The notes under the pieces are model-generated. The model saw only the letters and a list, made by a program, of their open reading frames with translations. It searched no databases and was not told where the DNA came from. The position numbers and the translations under genes are program-made. Below are positions 43,603 to 53,100 of a stretch of DNA of 64,000 bases, in pieces (the stretch's first letter is position 1; every line of letters starts with the position of its first letter). This DNA is from JABDJZ01 sp047619685 (GTDB taxonomy: Bacteria > Bacteroidota > Rhodothermia > Rhodothermales > UBA10348), in contig JBLHLC010000002.1 of NCBI GenBank assembly GCA_047619685.1, positions 140,419 through 204,418 of the forward strand, in the 5' to 3' direction.

Positions 43603-44577
43603 TCAGGAAGAGCCAGGGAGTCGCGGGCTACCAGAGGATCGGATGCGATTGGTCGCGGCCACCAATTCCTTGGTGATTCCCGGCTCATGAGACGAGTGGC
43701 CCGCGTCCGGTACGACCACCATGTCGGCTTCAGGCCAGACCGCCTTGAGGTCGAATGCGTTCTTGATGGGGCAGACGATGTCATATCGGCCATGCACGAT
43801 CACCGAAGGAATGTGCCGGATTCGGTCGACTCGTCGCAAAAGAAGGTCATCGGGTTCGAGGCGCACATTCCGGAAATAGTGGGCCTCAAGTCGGGCCATG
43901 CTCCAGGCAATACCCGGGTCTTCGAAAAGTGACAAAAACTCTTCGTTCGGAAGAAGCGTGCAGCAGGCCCCTTCGTACAGGCTCCAACGGCGAGCCGCTT
44001 CAAAAGCCTCGTCCTTGTCCGGGCTGTTCATGAGGCGCCAGTACCCCTCCAGGAGATCATCTCGCTGGTCTTCCGGCAGATGCCCCGCAAACTCGTCCCA
44101 GAGTTCAGGCTGGATGTTTCTGATGCCGTAGAGCCACCAATCCAGTTCCTCCTGGCGCAGTAGCCAGATGCCCCGGAGGGTAAGCGTCCGGCAGCGCTCC
44201 GGGTGCTCCTGCGCGTAATAAAGGCTAAGCGTGCTTCCCCAACTTCCACCGAAGACGTGCCAGGTCTCGATTCCCAGTGTTTCTCGCAGGGCCTCGATGT
44301 CTGCCACGATCTGGTCGATGGAATTTTCCGCCAGCTCTCCGACCGGCCGCGAACGACCACACCCTCGCTGGTCGAACAGGATCGCACGAAAGTGGTCTGG
44401 GTCAAAGAACCTCCTGTCCGTCAGAGAGCAGGCTGCGCCGGGTCCTCCGTGAAGGAATAGGATGGGCTCCCCATTCGGCTTCCCGCATTGCTCCCAATAG
44501 AGCGTATGGATATCTGAGACCTTCAGTTCGCCGGTCGCGAACGGTTCTGTTGCCGGATAGAAGTGTTCGTTGGCCAT
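43603..44577 (-). CDS. pip: Proline iminopeptidase (alpha/beta hydrolase, S33)
   Basis: This 324-residue cytoplasmic protein shows the S33 signature set: LFLHGGPGAACSL (oxyanion hole), FDQRGCGRSRP, nucleophile elbow GGSWGSTLSL (Ser near 112), VIVHGRYDIVCP with the acid Asp, and VPDAGHSSHEPG with the catalytic His. Length and motif spacing match prolyl aminopeptidases, which release N-terminal proline. It lies 68 bp above the M14 gene on the same strand; the two may be cotranscribed for peptide use. Its start region overlaps the run-on end of the chimeric frame from 45617, but the permease remnant's own stop at 44584 falls just before it. Confidence 0.9.
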   Translation of the reverse strand: MANEHFYPATEPFATGELKVSDIHTLYWEQCGKPNGEPILFLHGGPGAACSLTDRRFFDPDHFRAILFDQRGCGRSRPVGELAENSIDQIVADIEALRETLGIETWHVFGGSWGSTLSLYYAQEHPERCRTLTLRGIWLLRQEELDWWLYGIRNIQPELWDEFAGHLPEDQRDDLLEGYWRLMNSPDKDEAFEAARRWSLYEGACCTLLPNEEFLSLFEDPGIAWSMARLEAHYFRNVRLEPDDLLLRRVDRIRHIPSVIVHGRYDIVCPIKNAFDLKAVWPEADMVVVPDAGHSSHEPGITKELVAATNRIRSSGSPRLPGSS

Positions 44578-45617
44578 TCTTGGCTAGTCGTGGTGGAGTG
44601 CCTGGACAGGGTTGCGATTGCCGCCCTGATGGACTGGTAACTTACCGTAATCCACGCGACCGCAACTGCAGCGCTCCCAGACAACACAAATACAGACCAA
44701 CCAATGGGCTGCGAGTAGGCGAAGCTCTCCAGCCAGCGGGACATGATCAGCCACCCGATCGGGAAGGCAACGGCGCACGCCACAAGTACCAATACGGTGA
44801 ACTCGCGGGTCAGAAGGGCGACCACACTACCGACGGACGCTCCCAGTGCCTTCCGTACACCAATCTCCCGCGTTCGCTGCGAGGTCACGTAGGAGGCCAA
44901 TCCGAAGAGCCCGAGACAGGCGATGAATATGGCCAAGGCTGTGAAGTAGAGATACAAACTGCCGAGTCGCTGCTCCCTCTCGTAAAAGCCCGCGTAGTCC
45001 GCATCCAAAAAGAAATAGCGGAAGGGATACCCAGGCTGCGGGCTGAGCGTCTTCTGGAGAGCGGCCAGTTTCAGGCTGCGTTTTTCACACCCTTCCTGAT
45101 TTACCGAGGATAGATAGGCCACCTTGGCAGACCGTGTGTGCGCAAGCCCTGTGACCGTGTGCATACCGCCCTTCTGCCCGGGAATGAACCGGGTAGACAG
45201 TCCCGTGCGATCATCCCAGTCATAGGGTGTGGCCCCTTCGGGGACGGGTCTCTGATCGATTGGTGGAGCCACCCATTCCTTCTGAAACTCTGGTCGCGCG
45301 AAGGGCTGCTGGCCAGTGGCAAGATTCGCGTCGGAGAGCACGATCACTGGCATCCGGAACGTCTCCGCGATCTTCCGCGCGGTCGGTATGGCGTAGAAAC
45401 AATCGTCTATTGTCGCCGGCGCCATCACCACCTGCGGGGCATCGCCGTGGGTGCCAAACATGGCCTGCAGGAGGTCGCCTTGCTCGACTTTGGTGGGCAA
45501 TCCGGTGCTCGGCCTGCCGCGCTGGACGTTGACGATCACGAGCGGGATTTCGGCCATGGAGGCCAAGCCGATCAGTTCCGTTTTGATGTGGCCGGCGTAA
45601 TTGGGTACATGGCGCAC
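44523..45617 (-). CDS. Chimeric open frame: korA fragment fused in frame to FtsX-permease tail
   Basis: This uninterrupted 364-codon frame has two unrelated halves. Residues 12-190 match the alpha subunit of 2-oxoacid:ferredoxin oxidoreductase (EIPLVIVNVQRGRPSTGLPT, VIVLSDANLATGQQPF). Residues 191-335 match the end of an FtsX/MacB permease (FIACLGLFGLASYVTSQRTR, REIGVRKALGASVGS). The first ~11 codons are frameshifted korA sequence, and the last ~29 run out of frame past the permease's true end into the pip start. A functional product is unlikely; I list the frame because automatic annotation would call it as one gene. Confidence 0.4.
   Translation of the reverse strand: MRHVPNYAGHIKTELIGLASMAEIPLVIVNVQRGRPSTGLPTKVEQGDLLQAMFGTHGDAPQVVMAPATIDDCFYAIPTARKIAETFRMPVIVLSDANLATGQQPFARPEFQKEWVAPPIDQRPVPEGATPYDWDDRTGLSTRFIPGQKGGMHTVTGLAHTRSAKVAYLSSVNQEGCEKRSLKLAALQKTLSPQPGYPFRYFFLDADYAGFYEREQRLGSLYLYFTALAIFIACLGLFGLASYVTSQRTREIGVRKALGASVGSVVALLTREFTVLVLVACAVAFPIGWLIMSRWLESFAYSQPIGWSVFVLSGSAAVAVAWITVSYQSIRAAIATLSRHSTTTSQEWPTNTSIRQQNRSRPAN
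44584..45046 (-). pseudogene. FtsX/MacB-type permease, C-terminal remnant
   Basis: About 150 residues of the final part of an ABC permease remain: the last periplasmic stretch (YPFRYFFLDADYAGFYEREQ), then three helices and RREIGVRK-like motif with KALGASVGSVVALL. A one-base shift near 44612 separates SIRAAIA from the proper end NPVQALHHD and stop at 44584-44586, equivalent to NPVKSLRYE endings. The first ~650 residues of the usual ~800 are missing, replaced by korA sequence. Close in layout to the intact permease at 37207-39615, though not identical to it. Confidence 0.75.
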
Positions 45618-46404
45618 ATTTCCATACCGGAAGCGATCACGCCCAGGGCGATGGCTTGATTGCCATTGATGACAATCTTCTCTCGAACATCCGCCATCGG
45701 CGGCACGGGAAGACTGAGGCCAAGGTTCTCAGAGGCCCATTCGTATCCAGCCTGCAGGAGTTCAAGGTTGTTGTCGATGACCTTTCGGTCCTTTTTGCGA
45801 AACGTGAACTCGATGGTCTAAGCAGCGATCTTCATGTCGCGCTGGTAGATCTGGCACAGCATGCCAAGAACTAGCATGTTCTTCCCGCGCTCCGGGTTGG
45901 TCACATGGCGGAGACACATGTCCTCCATGGGCACCTCCACCAGATTGTACCCGGCTTTTCCCATGCGTTCAAACGCTTCGGTATAGGCGGCGCTGATTTC
46001 CGGGTCCCGGTGGGTGCGCCATTTGGACTCCAGCAGAATGGTGGCGCCGGGTTTGAAATCCGCTCGTTCGAGCCGGCCGATGAGGGCTTGTTCGTTGAAG
46101 GCAACGATGAGGTCAATCTCATCGCCCATATTCGTCACGTTGAAGGATCCAATTCTAACTCTGATTCCAGAGGCCCCGGACTGGCTGCGCGGGGGGGCTG
46201 GATCTCTGCCGGAATTATCTCGACGGTCCAGACGCCGTTGCTCATTTTGGCTGAAATGGTACCGAAGGACTGGCCTGCCTTTTGGGCACCCTCGCCGGCG
46301 TCCGAGACGATCTCGACCACGTATTCACGTTTTTGCGCATGGGGAGGCTCCTGGCCGTTGGCTACGGATGGAGCCAGCGCCTCTGGGGTCGACGGCATAT
46401 TCAA
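45047..46404 (-). pseudogene. korA: 2-oxoacid:ferredoxin oxidoreductase alpha subunit, multiply broken
   Basis: Intact relatives are gamma-alpha fusions of roughly 600 residues that with KorB make acyl-CoA from 2-oxoacids or the reverse. Here the N-terminus is recognisable (VVEIVSDAGEGAQKAGQSFG, VWTVEIIPAEIQPP). A shift at the G7 run 46191-46197 moves to the frame of GIRVRIGSFNVTNMGDEIDL. An in-frame TAG at 45818-45820 interrupts before TIEFTFRKKDRK. At ~45585 MYPITPATS jumps to KTELIGLASMAEIPL, losing ~40 residues and the frame. After AALQKTL (~45047) the C-terminal domain is replaced by permease sequence. No korB is in the window. This is a non-functional remnant unless the assembly is wrong. 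Confidence 0.8.
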
Positions 46405-46573
46405 CGGGCGATTAGGGGTTAAACCTGACGGGTTTGGGTCCTAATCACAGTAAGCAGGCCGTCAGTTATGCGCTGAGGTCCGCCTCGAGGCCACCTGTAG
46501 GGTGCCACAACGAGCGAATGTGGGGGAGCCCCCTACAAACCACCCGGGCCGGCCCGAATCTCGCAGGTTCGCC

Positions 46574-47011
46574 CTACCTCAGGCGGGCGTAAGCAAATGT
46601 CACCCCATAGGGAATGCAATGCACGAGGACGTGCGTGTACGAGTCCAGGGAGAGAGAGTCCGGGACCGCGTACGTCTGGCCCCCCGCCGGGCGTAGAAAC
46701 ATGCCGAGTTCAACGGCATCATCCGTCGGGAACTCCGCATTGGACAGAAGAACGAACAGTCTGGGTCCATGGGTGACGCTGAAGTCCTCTGAGAAGTCTA
46801 CACGTAGCGTCCCATCCGATAGGGTCGACAGCGTGGCGGTTCCCTGGGCAGTCTTCCCGAGACCTTGGGTGGGCGTGAACGTACCGCTACGATAAGTCGC
46901 GTCCGATTGTGCGTCTCCCGGGTCCTGCATTTCGGACGCGGTCATACCCGCCTCGTCACACCCGGACACGACGAGGAAAACCAGAAGCACGAGGGGCAAG
47001 TACAATCTCAT
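46574..47011 (-). CDS. DM13-domain lipoprotein
   Basis: About 145 residues from ATG 47011, which overlaps the sulfatase stop by 4 bp and opens a lipoprotein signal (LVLLVFLVVSGC). The mature part matches DM13: GTFTPTQGLGKTAQGTATL, LRVDFSEDFSVTHGPRLFVLL, DSYTHVLVHCIPYGVTFAYA. A conserved Cys in HCIPYG corresponds to the redox-type Cys of DM13 proteins. It is probably a periplasmic or outer-membrane lipoprotein with a redox or binding role. Last gene of the operon running from the giant protein. A start at 47116 would add 35 residues without a signal. The 169 bp between it and the korA remnant hold nothing clear. Confidence 0.83.
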   Translation of the reverse strand: MRLYLPLVLLVFLVVSGCDEAGMTASEMQDPGDAQSDATYRSGTFTPTQGLGKTAQGTATLSTLSDGTLRVDFSEDFSVTHGPRLFVLLSNAEFPTDDAVELGMFLRPAGGQTYAVPDSLSLDSYTHVLVHCIPYGVTFAYARLR

Positions 47012-48387
47012 TGCCGAATATAGCCGTCGACGAGTGCCTGATCGTACCGATCCATGGAATGCTGGCGCCAGATATCCTCGGAGACCCAGATGGGAGCAGG
47101 CAACTCCGCTTCCCACGACTCGAGGGCAGAACGGAGCCCGTTGACGCGCCCCGTTTCAGTGGCAGCCAGATTGTTACGCTCCCCGGGATCGGTTGCCAGG
47201 AAGAAAATCCAATAATCGTCGGCTGGGGTCCGTACCAGCTTCCAGTCGCCCACCCGGATGGCTGCTCCCCAGTTCAGCTTCCAGTAGAGCGTGTCATGGG
47301 GAACCCCCGCGCTCTGGCCAGTCAGGAATGGAAGCAGATCAACACCGTCAAGGCTCGGCAGCGAATGGCCACCTGCCGCAGTAAGGAAGGTCGGCAGGAG
47401 ATCCATCGTGGAAACCGGCGCCTGATAGACGGTCGAGGCGTCGACCCGGCCTGGCCAGGACACCAGGAACGGAACGCGATTGCCACCTTCCAGCGCCGTG
47501 CCCTTGGTGCCCCTCAGCGGCGCGTTGAGCGATCCGTTGTAAGGCATCGCGCCGCCGTTGTCGTTGACAAATACAATCAGCGTGTTCTCCTCCAGCCCCT
47601 GCTCGCGAACCATGTCGAGGACTCTTCCAACGTTCTCGTCGAGTGAGCGGGTCATGGCCGCGTTCGTGGCTCGCAGCGTCGTCTCATAATCGGCCCTCGC
47701 CTGCGTCAGGTACGCTGGCTTGGCCTCCATCGGCGTGTGCGGCGCGTTGAAGGAGAGGAAAAGGAAGAACGGATGCTCTCTGTGTCGCTGGACAAAGTCA
47801 GCCGCGCGGGCGCCAAACTCGTCGGTCAGATAGCCGATGGACGCAGGATCAACGGGGTGGAACCCATCTTCGATGTGTCGCGCGTTTCCAGTCAGGTAGC
47901 CGCTGCCTCCCGAACGCATGCCGAAGAACTCGTCGAACCCCCGGTTCAGGGGATGGAAATGGTCTTCCAGACCCTGGTGCCACTTTCCGATGAGGCCGGT
48001 GGCGTACCCAAGGTTCTTGAGATGATTCGCGATGGTCAGCTCGGAGAGCGGGAGTCCTCTTGCCGAATCGGGTACATCCGGGTCAGGTTTGCCCGGAAGG
48101 TTGTATTCGAACCCGAATCGCTGCTGGTAGCGGCCGGTCAGCATGCCGGCTCGGGACGGGGCACACACCGAGGCCGAGACATATCCATTCGTGAAGCGGA
48201 TTCCCGAAGCGGCCAGGCGGTCAAGGTTCGGCGTTTTGATATCGGGGCTGCCCTGAAATCCAAAGTCCGCGTAGCCGGCATCGTCCGAAAAGAGGAGGAT
48301 GATGTTTGGCTGAGAGGTTGGACCGGCGCACCCAATCTGCAACAGGGCGGCGAGCAACGCAGCAAAAGGCGATAGGCGGAGGTTCAT
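47008..48387 (-). CDS. Sulfatase (formylglycine-type) lipoprotein
   Basis: This 459-residue protein has a lipoprotein signal (LLAALLQIGC). It is a classical type I sulfatase: PNIILLFSDDAGYADFG supplies metal-binding Asp residues, SVCAPSRAGMLTGRY contains the CxPxR site whose Cys-75 would become formylglycine, and LIGKWHQG, FLFLSFNAPHTPM and LIVFVNDNGG give the remaining metal and substrate residues. The Cys-type site needs a formylglycine-generating or anSME enzyme encoded elsewhere. It should cleave sulfate esters from glycans or similar. ATG at 48387 is preferred over GTG at 48393. It is coupled to the DM13 gene and 16 bp from the reductase gene. Confidence 0.92.
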   Translation of the reverse strand: MNLRLSPFAALLAALLQIGCAGPTSQPNIILLFSDDAGYADFGFQGSPDIKTPNLDRLAASGIRFTNGYVSASVCAPSRAGMLTGRYQQRFGFEYNLPGKPDPDVPDSARGLPLSELTIANHLKNLGYATGLIGKWHQGLEDHFHPLNRGFDEFFGMRSGGSGYLTGNARHIEDGFHPVDPASIGYLTDEFGARAADFVQRHREHPFFLFLSFNAPHTPMEAKPAYLTQARADYETTLRATNAAMTRSLDENVGRVLDMVREQGLEENTLIVFVNDNGGAMPYNGSLNAPLRGTKGTALEGGNRVPFLVSWPGRVDASTVYQAPVSTMDLLPTFLTAAGGHSLPSLDGVDLLPFLTGQSAGVPHDTLYWKLNWGAAIRVGDWKLVRTPADDYWIFFLATDPGERNNLAATETGRVNGLRSALESWEAELPAPIWVSEDIWRQHSMDRYDQALVDGYIRQ

Positions 48388-48403
48388 GTGCACGCGTCTG
48401 GTC

Positions 48404-49009
48404 TCATTTCCGTGGTCGAACGCAGTACTGCACCATGCCCATCCCGAGCCGACCTACCCAGACAAACTCGAAGTCCTGTCGGTTGGCGAGGCCGGCAAAG
48501 AGAGGCAGTCCGTCGCCGAGGAGCACGGGCGCAATCGCGACAATCATCTCGTCCACCAGGCCTGCATCAAGCGCCTGCCTGATTAGGTTGCCCCCGTCCA
48601 GATAGACATCCTTTCCTTCGGCCGCCTCCAGAGCAAGACCGACCAGATCGGCGATGTCGCCCTGGACCGCCCGCACAGAGTCAACTGGTGGCGCAAACCG
48701 CCGGTGTGTGGCAACAAGAACGGGGGTTTCTCCATAGGGCCACCGCACGCCGAACCCCAGGACCACGTCAAGAGTGCGCCGCCCCATGAGCAGCGCGCCC
48801 ACATCCGCCATGAAGTCGTCATACGTGACCACGCAGTCGTCGGGGAGGTCGCCACTGTCCGCGTCCGGCGGCGGGTCCGGCGCGTCCGATTCGTGCGGTG
48901 TGTCCGGCTCCGCGCCGGGCAACCACAATAGATTATCGTCCACGCCCGCGATGAAGCCATCGAGGGAGCAGGCAAGGTAGACGCGGACTCGGCCGGAGGT
49001 TGTACTCAT
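48404..49009 (-). CDS. Dihydrofolate reductase/RibD C-terminal-family reductase
   Basis: This 201-residue cytoplasmic protein has the DHFR/RibD-C fold: VRVYLACSLDGFIAG, LLMGRRTLDVVLGFG (NADPH-binding GR motif), PVLVATHRR, VYLDGGNLIRQALDAGLVDE and VAPVLLGDGLPLF-like residues. An acidic, proline-rich loop (PHESDAPDPPPDADSGDLPD) is inserted after the first strand pair. The family includes riboflavin-pathway reductases and many stand-alone enzymes of unknown substrate; being stand-alone, this is the latter. It sits in the middle of the surface-protein operon, 11 bp after the sialidase. Confidence 0.87.
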   Translation of the reverse strand: MSTTSGRVRVYLACSLDGFIAGVDDNLLWLPGAEPDTPHESDAPDPPPDADSGDLPDDCVVTYDDFMADVGALLMGRRTLDVVLGFGVRWPYGETPVLVATHRRFAPPVDSVRAVQGDIADLVGLALEAAEGKDVYLDGGNLIRQALDAGLVDEMIVAIAPVLLGDGLPLFAGLANRQDFEFVWVGRLGMGMVQYCVRPRK

Positions 49010-49020
49010 GACTCCAGAAG

Positions 49021-50136
49021 TTACTTCCCGGAGTCCTTGCCGTCAGTAAGCCATTCCAAAGAGAAGCCGACAAACACGTTCTCCGTGTATCCGTCCTTCT
49101 CGAAGAAGAGTCCGATTTTCCCGTCGGGAAGGACCGTCATGGACGAGTACGCCGAGCCGCCCTCGTAAATGGTCTTCCCGGCCGTCCAGGTTTCGCCCTC
49201 ATCGTAACTGAGGCGGACGGTCATGTTCTCACGACTTTCCGAGCTGTTGGCGTTGGCAAATAGCAGTCGATTCCGGTCATCACCATCCGCTACGGACGAG
49301 TACCGGATGATGCTGGCGTTGCATCCGGGATCCACGAGGTCAGCATCGGCGCGCGTCTCCCACGTAAGACCGCCGTCGGCAGACACGTGGACAAACCTCA
49401 GCCCCTGTCCGTTCGCGCGGCTATTGATCATCAGCCGCCCATCGGCGAGCTCGACGAGCTTGGATTCGTTGCCCGGAACGATGGGCGTGTCCAGGAGGAA
49501 CCAGGAGGCACCGTGATCATCGCTGCCAAAGACATGCAGTCCGCTGTCCAGATTGACCATGGTGTGGAGAAGGCGTCCCTCCCGCGTCTGGATGCCCCTG
49601 CCGGAGGTAATGAACTTGAAGTCTCCGTGCCATTCGGGTTTGGCAATCTGGCCCGTGATGTCCTCGGGCTGACTCCAGGTCAGTCCGTTGTCCTGACTCC
49701 GCGTCACGCGGAGGTAATAGACGTCCGGCTCCCGGTCCAAATCCATGTAGTTGTAGAAGAGAAGCACGTCTCCGGTCTCCCGATCCACGATCATCGACGG
49801 GTCTGACGCCGACTGTCCATCGGGAAGGTCGGCCACGGTCGAGATCTCGGACCACGTCTGTCCGCCGTCTGTGCTCCGGCGCGCGACGATGTTGATGTCG
49901 CGGCTCCCGTTCAGATCACGGCAGTTGGGGACGCGTTCGTCGATGGCTGCTACCAGGTCCCCGTTTACCGCGGTCACCAGGGAGGGGATGCGAAAGCAGG
50001 CGACGCCTTCCCGCATCGAGGTATTAAAGAGATCCTGGTACAGGTCCACGCCAGCGGCGACGGTTGTTTGCGCCAGCGCCGGGCGCGGCGTCAGCATACA
50101 GACGGTCAAGAGCGCTGGAAAGAGTAGGCGTTTCAC
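49021..50136 (-). CDS. Exo-alpha-sialidase (BNR/Asp-box, GH33-like)
   Basis: This 371-residue exported protein has a signal peptide ending ALAQ. The sialidase FRIP motif (Arg of the triad) is at 48-51. Four Asp boxes are seen (STDGGQTW, SQDNGLTW, SADGGLTW, SYDEGETW), and downstream segments contain the nucleophile-type Glu/Tyr region (VELADGRLMINSRANGQG; YEGGSAYSSMTVLPDGKIGLFFEKDG). It should release terminal sialic or related nonulosonic acids in the periplasm or outside. Its ATG overlaps the CHAT gene stop by 4 bp. Together with the sialate esterase at 7132 and sulfatase at 47008 it points to use or remodelling of decorated glycans. Confidence 0.9.
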   Translation of the reverse strand: MKRLLFPALLTVCMLTPRPALAQTTVAAGVDLYQDLFNTSMREGVACFRIPSLVTAVNGDLVAAIDERVPNCRDLNGSRDINIVARRSTDGGQTWSEISTVADLPDGQSASDPSMIVDRETGDVLLFYNYMDLDREPDVYYLRVTRSQDNGLTWSQPEDITGQIAKPEWHGDFKFITSGRGIQTREGRLLHTMVNLDSGLHVFGSDDHGASWFLLDTPIVPGNESKLVELADGRLMINSRANGQGLRFVHVSADGGLTWETRADADLVDPGCNASIIRYSSVADGDDRNRLLFANANSSESRENMTVRLSYDEGETWTAGKTIYEGGSAYSSMTVLPDGKIGLFFEKDGYTENVFVGFSLEWLTDGKDSGK

Positions 50137-53100
50137 AGCCCGTCGCCGACTAGAACGAAGGGCGCCCAGAAGAACGGGTGGGCATTCTCTCCGCTCGCGA
50201 TCATTTGTCGCTTAGCGCCGCGGAGGGACTCGTCCCTGGACTCAGTACCCGGTGCAAGTCGGGTATAAAGCCCTTCCATCAACGTCGCCGTGGATTGATC
50301 AGCCACGGCCCATAGGCTGACGACAACAGACGGGGCGCCTGCGTACATAAACGCCCGGGTGAGGCCCACCAGTCCCTCCCCCCGCACCAGGCGCCCAAGC
50401 CCCGTTTCGCAGGCCGACAGCACCACCAGATCTGCATCAATCTTCAGGTTGAACACCTCCGCCGCCTGCAGGAAACCATCATCGTCGGAGAGGGCGTCGG
50501 TGGCGAGGGCGATCCCGGAGAAGTCCGGCCGGTCTTCGTTGATTAGGCCGTGCGTGGCAAAGTGCACGTAGCGGTATCCCGAGAGGTCAACCGCAGTCTT
50601 TGCGCGCCGTTCGGAGGCGTCATCCCCCTGGTAGACGTCAGAACGCCCCGAGTCGAAGAGCTTTGATATGGCGTCAACCTCCAGACCGGCAAACGGGAGT
50701 TGGGCCAGGTTGTCCGACTCGGAAAACGTAGGATCGCCGAAGGCAAGGAGATCCTTTCGATCCCCTTGTTCACGGCTGCTGGCCCCGGAACGCACCTGCA
50801 GCAGTACGCTGGCCGATGGCGCGTAGCTCACCGCGTGCCTGGCGATGAGATAAGGCATCGTCGCGAAGCTGGGGTTGCCCGTGGTGTCGGTGACCAGCGC
50901 CTCAAACGGTATGTAGTGGAGGACATCGTCCGGGACGATGATCAGACGCTCGATATCGGCCAACTCCGTCTCGGCCGTCTGGAGCAACATCTGGTACAGC
51001 CGCGCCGCCGTAGCGGCGTAGGTTTCGGCGTCGGTCCGCGCGGGATCGGAGAGGGCAAACCGGAACAGTTCGACCTGCTCCTGGATCTCCGCCCTGGCAG
51101 GAAGCCGATGCATGCTCGACCCTTCCGATGTGATTACCCAGAGCGTTGAACTGGAATCGCCGACGGCGTACTCCAAAAGGGCCGTTTCAGAGTCGAGTAG
51201 CCCGCGCTGCACATCCTGAATGGTTGCCGTCTGCGGGTACTGCAAATCGGCATATCTGGGGTTGCTACTCCGGATTTCTCGTTGCAAGAGGTCATAGCCC
51301 GTTTCCAGGCTGTCCAGCAACGCACGCGCATTCCTGGCATCCTCAGGGCCGGCCTCGGAATTGGACGTCGCTTCCGCCAGGGTGGCACGGGCCCCGGCCA
51401 AGGCCTCCCAAATGTCGTTCTGACGGGCCAATAACCCAGGTTCGACGCCTTCGCTCACATTGGCCAGCGCCTCCGCGAGAAGGTCAAGGAAGGAGCGGGC
51501 CTTACCCCGCTCTGTGAACTCGAAGGCGCGAGACAGGTAGTCCTGGCCCGGGTCATCCGCGTGCAGATCACCCAGGAAATGGGTGTAGTCCTCGAAAGCG
51601 TACCGCTGCTGCGCCAGATAGCCAGACTTGTCCTCGTCCGTGAGTTGTGCCATCCGGGTCCGCTCAAGCGCCTCGAACGCCTTCTCATAGTGCGTGAGGG
51701 CGTCAGCAATCGCGCCACGCTCGCCTTCAAGATGGGCTCGTTGAAGAAGGGCACCCCACTCCAATTCCGACATGTTTGTGAACCGAGCCAACTCCGCCAG
51801 TTCGTCGAACGCGGCCTCCGATTCCGGTACGCGACCAGTCTGCGCATACACGCTCGCCAGTGTCCCCAAGGCTCGACCTTGCCGCGTCGGATCTCCCAGA
51901 GAATCCGCCAGAACACCGGCGCGCGCGCCGTATTCCTCTGCCAGCGCGTAGTCTCCAAGCTCGTAGTAACCGTCTGCTATGTTCAGCGTGGCGTCAAGGA
52001 TTCCGGCGTGTAGCCCGATGCCTTGGAAGGCTTCCAGGGCACGGTTGTAAAACGTGGTGGCACGCGGGTATCGGCCGGCGTAGGCCAGGACCACACCCAG
52101 GTTGTTGTAGGCCCAGCCCAGCAACTCCGTATTCTCGGCTTCCTCGGCAATTTTGATGGCCTGCTGGTAGGCGGCAACGGCGCCATCGTAGTCGCCCAAC
52201 CGCCGATACACCACGCCAATCCAGTTTACTACGGGCGCAACATCGTCCGTTTCGCCCCGGGCCTTGTGGATTGCCTGCGCCCGCTGCAGGTGGGGGAGGG
52301 CGTCCGAGTGAAAGCCCATGTAAGAGAGCAGGACGCCCAGATTGCGCTCGGAAATAGCCAGGAGCCGGTCGTCGCCAGCCCTTTCGTGGGCGCGGATGGA
52401 GCGCTCGTAGTAGCGCCTGGACCTTGGGAGATCACCGGTCGTCCGATAGAGGCTGGCCACTGCCGGCAGCATGCGGTTGAGCGCAAGGGAGTCCCCGATG
52501 GCAACCCGTACGCTGTCGGACCGGCGGTAGTAACGAAGGGCCTGCTCGTAGTCTCGGTCCACAAACTGATAGGCAAGGCCGACATCGTAAAGGGTGTTGC
52601 CGGTCAACTGGTGATCATCGGCGGCCACCCGTGCGTCGAGGGCGAGCAGATTGAGGCGCAGGTACTGCGAGCGGTCCAGACTCCAGTGCAGATACCCTAT
52701 TCCTCCAAGCGCCTGAGCCACGCCGCGCGCGTCCCCAATGTTCTGGTAAAGCGAAAGCGCGGCTTGAAAATGTGCCAGTGACTCTTCGCGAGTAGCGGCT
52801 ACCGCTCGGAGCGATGTGGCCAGCGCCTCCAGACTGTCCGCCGCGATTTTCAGTGCCCGGTCCTGAATGGACCACCCCTGGACGGAGGACACGGCCCGCG
52901 TCAGGCTGGTTTCCCCAAACGCCTCCTGAAACGCAGCCGCTGCCCGGCTGGCGTGATCCAACAGTTCGAGGGACAGGTCAACATCTCCGGCCCGTTCCGA
53001 GGTGAGCGCCAGTCCGATGTTTTCGTCCACAAACGGCTTCACCTGGAGCCGATTGGAGCGGACAAGGCGCAGGGCGGAATCGTACTGATCGGCCTCGATC

